Source of the DNA: Rathayibacter rathayi
GTDB taxonomy: Bacteria > Actinomycetota > Actinomycetes > Actinomycetales > Microbacteriaceae
Length of the DNA: 64,000 bases
Assembly (NCBI RefSeq): GCF_004011095.1
Contig: NZ_CP028129.1
Coordinates: forward strand, 1,364,001 to 1,428,000
Reading direction: 5' to 3'
The position numbers were made by a program, and so were the translations under genes. How positions within the stretch are numbered: the stretch's first letter is position 1; each line of letters begins with the position of its first letter. The notes below the pieces were generated by a model. That model saw only the letters and a program-made list of their open reading frames with translations. It was not told where the DNA came from and did not search any database. Below are positions 1 through 12,472 of this stretch, in pieces.

Positions 1-3418
<3,418 letters not shown>

Positions 3419-3424
3419 CGTGCG

Positions 3425-3430
3425 AGTCTA
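3425..3430 (-). promoter_or_regulatory. -10 box of a leaderless promoter for mnmA
   Basis: TAGACT on the minus strand matches the actinobacterial TANNNT -10 consensus. Six bases separate it from the GTG at 3418, which would put the transcription start on the first base of the gene. No ribosome binding site fits in this space. Confidence 0.5.
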
Positions 3431-3484
3431 CGTTTCCCGCGGGGGCGTCCGTCAGGCGCTCCCGCTGGGGCGTCCGTCAAAGGC

Positions 3485-4708
3485 TCAAGCGGGCAGCACC
3501 GCGCGGTTTGAGAGGCCGGCGCGCGCGGCGCGAGCGTAGGCGTCCGGTAGCGCGGCGAGCAGCGCGTCCACGTCCGCGTCGGTCGAGGTATACCCCAGCG
3601 TCATCCGGAGCACGCCGCGTGCCTCGTCCTCGCTCCGGCCGAGCGCGAGGACCACATGCGAGGGCTCCGGGATCCCCGCCGTGCAGGCCGAGCCGGTCGA
3701 GACGGAGACGCCAGCGGTGTCCAGGAGGAAGAGAAGGGAGTCGCCCTGGGCTCCCGGGAAGGCGAGGTGCGCATTGTTCGCGACGCGGCGTCCGGAGTCG
3801 AGGGCGGGCCCGGTCAGCGTCGCACCCGGTACGGCGGCGAGGATTCCCGCGACGAGCCGGTCGCGCAGAGCCGCGAGCCGCACAGCCTCGGCGGAGAGCT
3901 CGGCGTCGGCCTCGACCGCGGCGGCGGCAAAGGCCGCGGCGCCGGGCACGTCCTGGGTGCCGGAGCGGACGCCGCGCTGCTGACCGCCTCCGTGCACCAC
4001 CGGCACCATCCGAGCGTCGCGGGCGAGCACGAGCGCGCCGGTCGCGATCGGACCACCGACCTTGTGCCCCGAGACGCTGACCGCGACCAGGCCCGCGCCG
4101 TCACGCGACTCGGAGGCGCGGCGGACCTCGGCGATCCGCAACGGAAGGTGCCCGAGGGCGGCGACCGCGTCGACGTGCAGGGGGACGCCAGCGACCGCGC
4201 AGACGGCGGCCAGCTCCTCGATCGGGTTGATCGTGCCGATCTCGTTGTTGACCCAGAGCACCGTGACCAGGGCGACCGAGCCGGGGTCCTCCGCCAGCGC
4301 CGCGGCGAGCGTTTCGGGTCGCAACGTCCCCTCCTCCTCCAGCGGCAGCCAGTCGATCCGGGCGCCCTCGTGCTCATCGAGCCAGGAGGCGCTGTCGAGG
4401 GTCGCCTGGTGCTCGCCCTCGGCGACGAGGATACGGAGACGGGCCGGGTCCTCGGCCCGTCGCTGCCAGAACAGGCCCTTGATCCCGAGGTTGATCGCCT
4501 CGGTCCCGCCTGCGGTGAGGATCACCTCGACCGGCTCGCAGCCGAGCACCCCGGCGAGCGCCGAGCGGGCGTCCTCCAGTCGGCGGCGCGCCTGCTGACC
4601 CGAGCCGTGCACGGAGGAGGGGTTGCCCGCGTGGGCGGAGGCGGCGGCGAAGGCGGCGAGCGCCGAGGCGCGCAGAGGAGTGGTCGCGGCGTGGTCGAGG
4701 TAGATCAC
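3485..4708 (-). CDS. Cysteine desulfurase, NifS/IscS type
   Basis: A PLP enzyme that takes sulfur from cysteine as an enzyme-bound persulfide for tRNA thiolation or Fe-S clusters. From the GTG at 4708 the protein has 407 residues and begins VIYLDHAATTPLR, the family's usual N-terminus. His100 lies in EGEHQA, the PLP lysine is Lys216 in SGHKVGGP, and the persulfide cysteine is Cys342 in STGSACTAGIPEPS. I chose this GTG over a longer frame up to 4774 because GAAGGA sits just before it and the extra residues have no family match. The gene precedes mnmA by about 65 bases on the same strand, which suggests that it feeds tRNA thiolation. Confidence 0.93.
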   Translation of the reverse strand: MIYLDHAATTPLRASALAAFAAASAHAGNPSSVHGSGQQARRRLEDARSALAGVLGCEPVEVILTAGGTEAINLGIKGLFWQRRAEDPARLRILVAEGEHQATLDSASWLDEHEGARIDWLPLEEEGTLRPETLAAALAEDPGSVALVTVLWVNNEIGTINPIEELAAVCAVAGVPLHVDAVAALGHLPLRIAEVRRASESRDGAGLVAVSVSGHKVGGPIATGALVLARDARMVPVVHGGGQQRGVRSGTQDVPGAAAFAAAAVEADAELSAEAVRLAALRDRLVAGILAAVPGATLTGPALDSGRRVANNAHLAFPGAQGDSLLFLLDTAGVSVSTGSACTAGIPEPSHVVLALGRSEDEARGVLRMTLGYTSTDADVDALLAALPDAYARAARAGLSNRAVLPA

Positions 4709-4759
4709 GGCATTCCTTCGTTCCGCGTCAGGGGCACGGAGGGAGGTGGTGCCCGTCAC

Positions 4760-4765
4760 TACTGT
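4760..4765 (+). promoter_or_regulatory. -10 box of a probable leaderless promoter for glgX
   Basis: TACTGT lies seven bases before the ATG at 4773. The same hexamer lies six bases before the glgE start at 10247, so both glucan genes may share a promoter class. No clear -35 box is visible. Confidence 0.45.
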
Positions 4766-4772
4766 AAGTCGC

Positions 4773-6845
4773 ATGACCCCTCCCGATCCCCTGGCCAGGC
4801 TCGGCGTGAGTGTCGAGGGTCAGGGCGGTGAGCTGCGGGTCTGGTCCGAGAGCGCGAGCGCCGTCGACCTGTTGCTGTACGACGAGAAAGACCCGACCTG
4901 GGTGACCCGCACCGTCCCGCTGACCCGCGGCGATGCGGCCGTCTGGTCCGCCCACTCCGACCTGCTGACTCCCGGCCGCCGCTACGCGCTGCGGGTGGAC
5001 GGTCCGACCGGGCCGCGGCACCGCTTCGATCCGCGCCGACCCCTGCTCGAGCCCTACTCCCGGGGTCTGCACCGGGTGGCCGAGAACAAATGGCGCTCGG
5101 TCGTCGTGGACGACGCGTTCGACTGGGGCGGCTCCTCCCGCCCCGGCACCCCGATGGAGCGCACCGTGATCTACGAGGCGCACGTCAAGGGGCTCACCCG
5201 GCTGAATCCGGCGCTCCCGGTGGAGCTGCGTGGCACCTACGCGGGTCTGGCGCACGAGTCGACGGTCTCGGCGCTGCTCGAGCTGGGCGTGAGCGCGATC
5301 GAGCTGCTCCCCGTGCACGCGTTCGTCTCGGAGCAGCGCCTGCTGCGCCAGGGCCTGACCAACTACTGGGGCTACAACACGCTGAACTTCTTCGCGCCGC
5401 ATTCCGCGTACGCGTCCCCCACTGCTCAGCGCGGCGGCCCGAGCGCGGTGCTCCGCGAATTCAAGGGGATGGTGAAGCTCCTGCACGAGGCCGGCCTCGA
5501 GGTGATCCTGGACGTGGTCTACAACCACACCGCCGAGGAGGGGCCGGGCGGGCCGATGTCGAGCCTGCGCGGCATCGACGATGCCGGCTGGTACCGCCAG
5601 ACGTCCGAGGGGCATTACGTGGACGTGACCGGCTGCGGCAACACGCTCGACTTCGGCCGGCCCGCGGCGCAGCGCCTGGCGCTCGACTCGATGCGCTACT
5701 GGTCGGGCGAGGTCGGCATCGACGGCTTCCGGGTCGACCTCGCCGCGACGCTCGGGCGCGACGAGATCGCGCACTTCCGGAGCGACCACCCGCTGCTGCG
5801 CGCCGCCGTCGAGGATCCAGCGCTGGCCGGCGTGAAGATGATCGCCGAGCCCTGGGACGTGGGCCTGGGTGGCTGGCAGACCGGCAACTTCCCGACGGGC
5901 TGGTCGGAGTGGAACGACCGCTACCGCGATCGCGCCCGCAACTTCTGGCTCTCGGACATCGACTACGCTCGGCGCGCGGGCACGGCGCCCGTCGGCATTG
6001 GCGGCTTTGCGAACCGGCTTTCGGGATCCTCGAACACCTTCTCGGCGGAGCGGGGGCCCCTCGCCTCGGTCAACTTCGTGACCGCACACGACGGCTTCAC
6101 CCTCGCCGATCTCGTCTCGTACAACGTCAAGCACAACATCGGCAACGGTGAGTTCAACCGCGACGGAGCCGATACCAACCGCTCCTTCAACCACGGCTTC
6201 GAGGGTCCCACCACCGACGAGCGGATCACGCTCGCCCGGCGCAAGGCGATGCGGAATCTCCTCGGCACCCTGCTGCTGTCCGCCGGAGTCCCGATGATCA
6301 CCGCGGGCGATGAGACCGGGCGGAGCCAGCGCGGGAACAACAACGCCTACTGCCAGGACTCGGACCTCACCTGGGTGCGCTGGGAGGGCCTGGCCGACTG
6401 GCAGCTCGCCTTGCGCGCGCACACGCGGACACTACTGCGGTTGCGCCGCGAGCACCCGGCGCTGCGGCCCTTCCGCTACAGCAGCGGCAACGAGGCCGTC
6501 CCCGGCGCGACGAACATGACATGGTTCGACGCGCACGGGCACGGGATGTCCGAGCACGACTGGACCTCGGCCGCCCATCGCACCCTGCAGTACCTCGCGG
6601 TCTCCACGCCCGTCGAGGGCGATCCTGACCGCGTGCTGCTGGTGGTGCACGGCGTCGAGCAGGACACCACCGTGGTGCTCGCCGAGGGCGAGGGCATCAC
6701 CGGCTACACGCGGCTGTGGAACAGCGAGGAGCCCGAGCCACTCGAGCACGGCGAGTCGTTCCTGCCGGGGCAGGTGATCCGGGTCGCGGGCACCTCGATG
6801 CAGCTCTTTGCCGCCCACGGGGCGGCGGCGGAGCAGGACACCTGA
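4773..6845 (+). CDS. glgX: Glycogen debranching enzyme GlgX (isoamylase type)
   Basis: Hydrolyses alpha-1,6 branches of glycogen that has been shortened by phosphorylase. The 690-residue protein has an N-terminal CBM48-like region (1-120), then a GH13 barrel. The nucleophile is Asp322 in GFRVDLAATLG, the acid/base is Glu359 in MIAEPWDVG, and the third conserved region is VTAHDGFTLADLVSYN. The ATG at 4773 was chosen because a TACTGT box lies just upstream. A GTG at 4746 in the same frame, preceded by purine-rich DNA, is the alternative. It is divergent from the cysteine desulfurase, and the ybaK-like gene overlaps its stop (TGATG). Confidence 0.95.
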   Translation: MTPPDPLARLGVSVEGQGGELRVWSESASAVDLLLYDEKDPTWVTRTVPLTRGDAAVWSAHSDLLTPGRRYALRVDGPTGPRHRFDPRRPLLEPYSRGLHRVAENKWRSVVVDDAFDWGGSSRPGTPMERTVIYEAHVKGLTRLNPALPVELRGTYAGLAHESTVSALLELGVSAIELLPVHAFVSEQRLLRQGLTNYWGYNTLNFFAPHSAYASPTAQRGGPSAVLREFKGMVKLLHEAGLEVILDVVYNHTAEEGPGGPMSSLRGIDDAGWYRQTSEGHYVDVTGCGNTLDFGRPAAQRLALDSMRYWSGEVGIDGFRVDLAATLGRDEIAHFRSDHPLLRAAVEDPALAGVKMIAEPWDVGLGGWQTGNFPTGWSEWNDRYRDRARNFWLSDIDYARRAGTAPVGIGGFANRLSGSSNTFSAERGPLASVNFVTAHDGFTLADLVSYNVKHNIGNGEFNRDGADTNRSFNHGFEGPTTDERITLARRKAMRNLLGTLLLSAGVPMITAGDETGRSQRGNNNAYCQDSDLTWVRWEGLADWQLALRAHTRTLLRLRREHPALRPFRYSSGNEAVPGATNMTWFDAHGHGMSEHDWTSAAHRTLQYLAVSTPVEGDPDRVLLVVHGVEQDTTVVLAEGEGITGYTRLWNSEEPEPLEHGESFLPGQVIRVAGTSMQLFAAHGAAAEQDT

Positions 6846-7327
6846 TGGCTCGGAGCGGACCGGGGACCCCGGCGACCGTCGCGCTGAGCGCCGCCGGCAT
6901 CCGCTTCACTCCGCGCGAGTATCGGCACGACCCGGTGACGACGGGCTACGGGCTCGAAGCGGCGACGGCGCTGGGAGTCGAGCCGGAGCGGGTGTTCAAG
7001 ACGCTCGTGGTCGATGTCGACGGGGAGTTCGTGGTCGGTGTCGTGCCCGTCACCGGCTCACTGGGCCTCAAGGAGCTCGCGGCCGCGGTCGGAGGGAAGC
7101 GGGCAGCGATGGCCGATCCCGCCCTCGCGCAACGCCGCACCGGCTACGTGCTCGGCGGCATTTCTCCGCTGGGGCAGAAGGCCCCGCATCGCACCGTGAT
7201 CGACGAGACCGCCCAGCTGTACGACACGGTGCTCGTCTCGGGCGGCCAGCGCGGCTTCGACATCGAGCTCGCCCCCGCCGACCTCGTCGCCGCAACGGCT
7301 GCCCTCCTCGCCGACATCGCCCGCTAA
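6845..7327 (+). CDS. YbaK/EbsC-type aminoacyl-tRNA deacylase
   Basis: A 160-residue protein of the YbaK/ProX family, whose known members remove cysteine mischarged on tRNA-Pro. Visible family features are the early RFTPREYRHDP, FKTLVVDVDGEFVVGVVPV with the conserved catalytic lysine of FKTL, the GGKRAAMADP segment, and GYVLGGISPLGQK with the GxxSP loop. The ATG overlaps the last base of the glgX stop (TGATG), so it is translationally coupled to glgX, but no functional link is known. The family is clear; the exact tRNA substrate is inferred. Confidence 0.92.
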   Translation: MARSGPGTPATVALSAAGIRFTPREYRHDPVTTGYGLEAATALGVEPERVFKTLVVDVDGEFVVGVVPVTGSLGLKELAAAVGGKRAAMADPALAQRRTGYVLGGISPLGQKAPHRTVIDETAQLYDTVLVSGGQRGFDIELAPADLVAATAALLADIAR

Positions 7328-7370
7328 CTCCCCACCCCGTCCTCGTCCCCCCACCCCGTCCCCTCTCCCC

Positions 7371-7433
7371 CCGCGAGATGCCACTTGTGCGTGCGACACG
7401 CCGAGGAAAGCGCGCACAAGTGGCATCTCGCGG
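7371..7433. repeat. Long palindrome between converging genes, copy 1
   Basis: Left arm 7371-7391 and right arm 7413-7433 are perfect inverted copies (21 bp), with core CCGCGAGATGCCACTTGTG. The loop contains GACACGCCG. It lies after the ybaK-like stop (7327) and before the glgP stop (7457). A closely similar palindrome with the same arms and loop core lies at 41805-41867. No T-run follows on either strand, so a simple intrinsic terminator is not obvious. Confidence 0.85.
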
Positions 7434-7456
7434 AGAAGCAAAAGGAGGGGGAGGGG

Positions 7457-10030
7457 TCAGTGGGCGGTGGCGGTGAGGCCGAGCTCGGCGGAGCGAGCGA
7501 GGAGTGGGTGCCGGGGTACCACGCGGACGGTGTAGCCGAAGGAGCCGCTGCGGTCGAGGGTGACCTCCCCGGCGTAGGTCACCCGGCCCACCGCGTCGGC
7601 GGGCACCACGGCGCCGGACTCCTCGACCACGACGAGCTCGTGGTGGCGGACCTCGGTGAGCGAGCCGTCGGCCGCGGTCGTCCCGTAGACGACCTCGACC
7701 GAGACGTCGGCCGGGGAGAGCTCGCCCAGCCGCACCCGGGCCCGCACGGCGAGGCGGTCGCCGCGCTGGGGCACCGCGTCGATCCCGCCCGACTCGACCG
7801 AGGCGACAGCGACGCCCGGCCAGTCGGCGCGCACCCGACGCTTCCACGCAGCCAGCTCCTTCGCCGGCTCAAAGTGATCGGCGGCCACCGCGCGTCCTGC
7901 CTCGGCCGCCGGCGCATAGAGGGCCTCCACATACTGGCGCACCATCCGCTCGGCCGAGAGCTCGGGCGAGAGCGTCGCCAGGGTGTGCCGGATCGAGCGC
8001 ACCCAGTGCCGCGGTATTCCCTCGTGGTCGCACTCGTAGTAGCGCGGCACCACCTCGGTCTCGAGCAGCTCGTAGAGCGCATCCGCCTCGAGGCTGTCCC
8101 GGTCCTCCGGGTCAAGCGCGCGGTCGGAGGAAGGGATAGCCCAGCCGTTCTCGCCGTCGAAGTACTCGTTCCACCAGCCGTCAAGGATCGAGAGGTTGAG
8201 CGAGCCGTTCAGAGCCGCCTTCATCCCGGAGGTGCCGCAGGCCTCGAGCGGGCGCAACGGATTGTTCAACCAGACGTCCGTGCCCGGGTAGAGCAACTGG
8301 GCCATCGCGATGTCGTAGTCCGGGAGGAAGACGATCCGACGGCGCACGTCCGGCTCCTGCGCGAAGCGCACGAGGCGCTGGATCAGCCGCTTGCCCTCCT
8401 CATCGGCCGGGTGCGACTTGCCGGCGATGACGATCTGGATCGGGTGCTGCGGGTGCGTCAGCAGCGCACGCAGCCGCTCCGGGTCGTGCAGCATCAGGGT
8501 CAGCCGCTTGTAGGTCGGCACCCGCCGGGCGAATCCGATGGTCAGCACGTCCGAGTCGAGCAGCTCGTCGAGCCAGGCCGGAGGCAGGCCGCCCGGATTC
8601 TGCTCCTGCCACGAGCGGGCGGCGCGGCGGCGGGCGTCCTGGACCAGCTGCTCCCGCATCGCTCGGCGCGCCGCCCACAGCTCGGTGTCGCCGAGCGCCT
8701 CCGACGTCCAGTCGGCCCGCGTCGTGTCATCGGTGCCGAGCCGCTCCTGCGCGAGCGAGCGGAGGATCGGATCGGTCCAGCTCGCCGCGTGGACGCCGTT
8801 CGTCACCGAGCCGATCGGCACCTCCGCCGTCTCGAAGCCCGGCCAGAGGCTGGAGAACATCGAGCGGCTGACCTCGCCGTGCAGGGTCGAGACACCGTTG
8901 GCGCGCTGGGCGAGGCGCAGGCCCATGAAGGCCATGTTGAACGCGGTGCCGGAGTCGCCAGGCTCGGCCCCCAGCGCGAGCACGTCCTCGACCTGCACCC
9001 CGGGCAACAGCTCGGTCGAGAAGTACTCCTCGATCAGTGCGCGATCGAACCGATCAATGCCCGCCGGCACCGGAGTGTGCGTGGTGAAGACCGTGCTCGC
9101 CCGCACGACCTGGAGCGCCTGGTCGAAGTCCAGGCCCGCGCCGATCAGGCCGGAGATGCGCTCGAGCCCCTGGAAGCCGGCGTGCCCCTCGTTGGTGTGG
9201 AACACCTCCGGCAGGGCGCTGCCCGAGACCTCGGCCCAGAGCGCGAGCGCGCGCACGCCGCCGACGCCCAGCAGCAACTCCTGCAGCAGGCGGTGCTCGC
9301 CGCCGCCACCGTAGAGGCGGTCGGTGACCGAGCGGAGGGAGTCCTCGTTCTCGGGGATGTCGGTGTCGAGCAGTAGGAGGGTCACCCGGCCGACGTCGGC
9401 CCGCCAGACCCGCGCATACAGTGCCCGGCCCGCCGGCAGCGCGAGCACGATGCGGGCGGGCGAGCCGTCTGCGAGACGCACGACGCGCAACGGCAGTCCG
9501 TCCGGGTCGAGCGGAGGGTACGACTCCAGCTGCCAGCCGTCGGCCGAGAGCGTCTGCGAGAAGTAGCCCGAGCGGTAGAAGAGGCCGACGCCGGTGAGCG
9601 GAACGCCCAGATCCGAGGAGGCCTTGAGGTGGTCGCCGGCGAGGATGCCCAGGCCCCCCGAGTACTGCGGCAGGGCCGCAGCGATGCCGAACTCCGGCGA
9701 GAAGTAGGCGATCGCGCGCGGCGCCGACTCCGGGAGCGACTGGTACCAGCGCGGCTCGCTGCGGTAACGCTCCAATTCCTCGCGCAGGCGCCACGCCTCG
9801 TCGACGAAACCCTGGTCGCCGGCCAACTCGGCGAGGCGCTCGGGGCTGACCGCGCCCAGAAGCGCCGTCGGATCCGCTCCTCCGCGTCGCCAGAGCGCGG
9901 GGTCGACCCGGTCGAACAGGCGCCGGGTGGGCTCGTGCCAGGCCCAGCGCAGATTGCCCGCCAGATCGCCCAGAGCCGAGAGCTCGGGCGGGAGGACGGA
10001 GCGGACGATGAAGCGGCGGATCGCCTTCAC
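7457..10030 (-). CDS. glgP: Alpha-glucan phosphorylase (DUF3417-containing type)
   Basis: Releases glucose-1-phosphate from the non-reducing ends of glycogen, using PLP. The 857-residue protein starts with an N-terminal domain (about 1-120, LAGNLRWAWHEPTRRLFDRVD) typical of the actinobacterial long form. The PLP lysine is in EACGTSGMKAALNGS, followed by LNLSILDGWWNEYFDG. Other phosphorylase segments include HTNEGHAGF and VFTTHTPVPAG. The start is GTG at 10030 with GAGGG upstream. It is divergent from glgE and converges on the ybaK-like gene, within a cluster with glgX, glgE and glgB for glycogen turnover. Confidence 0.95.
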   Translation of the reverse strand: MKAIRRFIVRSVLPPELSALGDLAGNLRWAWHEPTRRLFDRVDPALWRRGGADPTALLGAVSPERLAELAGDQGFVDEAWRLREELERYRSEPRWYQSLPESAPRAIAYFSPEFGIAAALPQYSGGLGILAGDHLKASSDLGVPLTGVGLFYRSGYFSQTLSADGWQLESYPPLDPDGLPLRVVRLADGSPARIVLALPAGRALYARVWRADVGRVTLLLLDTDIPENEDSLRSVTDRLYGGGGEHRLLQELLLGVGGVRALALWAEVSGSALPEVFHTNEGHAGFQGLERISGLIGAGLDFDQALQVVRASTVFTTHTPVPAGIDRFDRALIEEYFSTELLPGVQVEDVLALGAEPGDSGTAFNMAFMGLRLAQRANGVSTLHGEVSRSMFSSLWPGFETAEVPIGSVTNGVHAASWTDPILRSLAQERLGTDDTTRADWTSEALGDTELWAARRAMREQLVQDARRRAARSWQEQNPGGLPPAWLDELLDSDVLTIGFARRVPTYKRLTLMLHDPERLRALLTHPQHPIQIVIAGKSHPADEEGKRLIQRLVRFAQEPDVRRRIVFLPDYDIAMAQLLYPGTDVWLNNPLRPLEACGTSGMKAALNGSLNLSILDGWWNEYFDGENGWAIPSSDRALDPEDRDSLEADALYELLETEVVPRYYECDHEGIPRHWVRSIRHTLATLSPELSAERMVRQYVEALYAPAAEAGRAVAADHFEPAKELAAWKRRVRADWPGVAVASVESGGIDAVPQRGDRLAVRARVRLGELSPADVSVEVVYGTTAADGSLTEVRHHELVVVEESGAVVPADAVGRVTYAGEVTLDRSGSFGYTVRVVPRHPLLARSAELGLTATAH

Positions 10031-10234
10031 GGCAGCCCTCGACTTTCTGCGGACCCCGGAGCGCCCGGTCGCGGAGCGCCGGGGCGGTCACGCTCGGTCA
10101 CCCTAGCGGACCCCCGCCACCGCGGATCGGTGGGGCGCGGACCCGGGCGCGACGCTTCGCCGCGCGCTCCCCGAGTCCGGTTGCACAGGCCCGAGCACGG
10201 GCGCAACCGCCGTGTGCGAGCCGCCGCCGGTCGG

Positions 10235-10240
10235 TACTGT
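10235..10240 (+). promoter_or_regulatory. -10 box of a probable leaderless promoter for glgE
   Basis: TACTGT lies six bases before the GTG at 10247, the same hexamer as in front of glgX. The rest of the 216-base glgP-glgE divergent gap shows no other clear signal. Confidence 0.45.
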
Positions 10241-10246
10241 CGTGAC

Positions 10247-12472
10247 GTGGCTCAGATACCTTTCGGCAAGGCTCAGAACGGCAAGGACGCACGGCGAGCA
10301 GGCCGCGGAGGCGCACCCCAGGCGGCGTCAGCGCCCCCCGAAACGGCCGCTCCGGCGCCGGCTGACGCCCCGGAGGCGACTCCTGCTCCCCCCGCGGCCG
10401 ATAGCGCTCCGGCCGCTCCTGTGACCGCTGGCACACCCGAAGCGTCGCCGGCCCCCGCGACGACCGAGAGCGGCTACCGCGTCCGCGCCGAGCGCCTGCC
10501 GATCCTCGACCCGCAGCCCCGGCTCGAGGACGACCGCTGGCCCGCGAAGGCGTTTGCGGGCGAGGTCGTCCCCTTCGCCGCGACGGCGTTCCGCGAGGGA
10601 CACGACCTTATCGGCGTCGATCTCCTGCTGAGCTCGCCGTCCGGCGCCGACTCGGAGCACCGCATGTCGCTTCTCGCGACCGGCACCGACCGCTACGGCC
10701 GCCTCGTGGCCCTCGACGAGGCGGGCGACTGGAGCTACCGCATCCGCGCCTTCGCCGACGACTGGGCGACCTGGCTGCACACCGCCGAGGTCAAGATCCC
10801 GGCCGGCCTGGACATCGACGTCACCTTCGCCATCGGCGAGGGCCTGCTGCGCAAAGGCGCCGGCGACGCCTCGAGGCCCGAGGGCGAGCGCAGCCTGCTC
10901 TCCGACACCGCCTCCCGCGTCGGCGACGCCTCGCTCGACGCCGAGGAGCGACTCGCCGCGGCGACCGATCCCGCCGTCCACGGCGCGCTCAACGCCCGCC
11001 CGGTGATGAGCCTCACCAGCGTCTCGGAGCCGCGCACAGTCCACGTCGAGCGCATCCGAGCGGGCGTCGGCGCGTGGTACGAGTTCTTCCCCCGCTCCGA
11101 GGGCGCCGTCCGCCACGGCGACGGCACCGTCACCAGCGGATCCTTCCGTACCGCGATCGAGCGTATTCCCGCCGTCGCGGCGATGGGCTTCGACGTGCTC
11201 TACCTGCCGCCGATCCATCCGATCGGCCGCTCCTTCCGCAAGGGGCCGAACAACACCCTCGACGCCGGCCAGAACGACCCCGGTTCGCCGTGGGCGATCG
11301 GCTCGGCCGAGGGCGGCCACGACGCCATCCACCCGGACCTCGGCACGGAGGAGGACTTCCGCGCCTTCCACGCCGCGGTCACCGACGCCGGCCTCGAACT
11401 CGCCCTCGACTTCGCGCTGCAGGCCTCGCCGGACCACCCCTGGGTCACCAGCCACCCGGAGTGGTTCACGACGCTCCCCGACGGCTCTATTGCCTACGCC
11501 GAGAACCCGCCCAAGAAGTACCAGGACATCTACCCGATCAACTTCGACAACGACCCCGAGGGCATCCGCCAGGAGGCACTGCGGATCCTGCGGCACTGGA
11601 TCGACCTGGGCGTGCGGATCTTCCGCGTCGACAATCCGCACACGAAGCCGCTCGACTTCTGGGAGTGGATCATCCACGAGGTCAACGCCGAGCACCCCGA
11701 GGTCGTCTTCCTCGCGGAGGCGTTTACCCGGCCCGCGATCATGCGCGCGCTCGGAAAAGTCGGCTTCCAGCAGTCCTACTCCTACTTCACCTGGCGCAAC
11801 ACTAAGGAGGAGCTCAGCGAGTTCTTTACGAGCATCTCGCACGAGACGGCCGACTACATGCGGCCGAACCTGTTCGTGAACACTCCGGACATCCTCACCG
11901 AGTATCTCCAGTACGGCGGGCGATCGGCCTACAAGGCGCGGGCCGCGCTGGCCGCGACCGCGTCGCCGCTGTGGGGCGTCTACGCCGGCTACGAACTGGT
12001 CGAGAACGTCGCTCGCGCGGGCGCCGAAGAGAACATCGACAACGAGAAGTACGAGTACAAGACCCGCGACTGGACCGAGGCTGAGGAGTCGGGCCGCTCG
12101 CTCGCGCCGTACCTCACACGCCTGAACGAGATCCGCCGGGCGCATCCCGCGCTGGGACAGCTGCGCAACCTGCATGTGCACGGCAGCGACGACGACGCGA
12201 TCCTGGTCTACTCCAAGCACCTGCACGCGGCGTTCACGGGTACCGGAGCCGACGACACGATCATCGTCGTCGTCAACACCGACCCACACTCGGCCCGCGA
12301 GAGCACAATTCACCTCGACCTGCCCACGATCGGGCTCGACTGGGGCGCGAGCTTCGAGGTCGAGGACCTGATCACCGGCGCTGTCTGGACCTGGGGCAGC
12401 GACGACTACGTGCGGCTCGACTCCTTCGTCGAGCCCGTGCACATCCTGAGCGTGAAGGCGGACGGACGATGA
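10247..12472 (+). CDS. glgE: Alpha-1,4-glucan:maltose-1-phosphate maltosyltransferase GlgE
   Basis: Extends alpha-1,4-glucan by two glucose units from maltose-1-phosphate. The 741-residue GH13_3 protein has an Ala/Pro-rich low-complexity tail (about residues 1-80), then the N-domain (RLPILDPQPRLEDDRWPAKA) and the barrel. The nucleophile is Asp462 in IFRVDNPHTKPLDFW and the acid/base is Glu491 in FLAEAFTRPAI. The frame stays open far upstream to 9629, but that part is antisense to glgP and is rejected. I chose GTG 10247 because it follows the TACTGT box and begins VAQIPFGKAQNG. glgB overlaps its end (ATGA). No treS or maltokinase gene is in this window, so the donor must be made elsewhere. Confidence 0.94.
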   Translation: MAQIPFGKAQNGKDARRAGRGGAPQAASAPPETAAPAPADAPEATPAPPAADSAPAAPVTAGTPEASPAPATTESGYRVRAERLPILDPQPRLEDDRWPAKAFAGEVVPFAATAFREGHDLIGVDLLLSSPSGADSEHRMSLLATGTDRYGRLVALDEAGDWSYRIRAFADDWATWLHTAEVKIPAGLDIDVTFAIGEGLLRKGAGDASRPEGERSLLSDTASRVGDASLDAEERLAAATDPAVHGALNARPVMSLTSVSEPRTVHVERIRAGVGAWYEFFPRSEGAVRHGDGTVTSGSFRTAIERIPAVAAMGFDVLYLPPIHPIGRSFRKGPNNTLDAGQNDPGSPWAIGSAEGGHDAIHPDLGTEEDFRAFHAAVTDAGLELALDFALQASPDHPWVTSHPEWFTTLPDGSIAYAENPPKKYQDIYPINFDNDPEGIRQEALRILRHWIDLGVRIFRVDNPHTKPLDFWEWIIHEVNAEHPEVVFLAEAFTRPAIMRALGKVGFQQSYSYFTWRNTKEELSEFFTSISHETADYMRPNLFVNTPDILTEYLQYGGRSAYKARAALAATASPLWGVYAGYELVENVARAGAEENIDNEKYEYKTRDWTEAEESGRSLAPYLTRLNEIRRAHPALGQLRNLHVHGSDDDAILVYSKHLHAAFTGTGADDTIIVVVNTDPHSARESTIHLDLPTIGLDWGASFEVEDLITGAVWTWGSDDYVRLDSFVEPVHILSVKADGR

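Noticed and set aside
4728..6422. Open frame of 564 codons on minus, antisense to glgX
   Set aside because: No domain; glgX on the other strand has all catalytic motifs.
7371..7433. CRISPR array or insertion sequence ends
   Set aside because: There are only single inverted repeats with no regularly spaced direct repeats, no spacers, no transposase and no target duplication visible around the palindromes.
7385..9376. Open frame of 663 codons on plus, antisense to glgP
   Set aside because: No recognisable domain and complete overlap with a clear glycogen phosphorylase gene.
10328..12442. Open frame of 704 codons on minus, antisense to glgE
   Set aside because: A composition shadow of glgE; no start signal and no domain.
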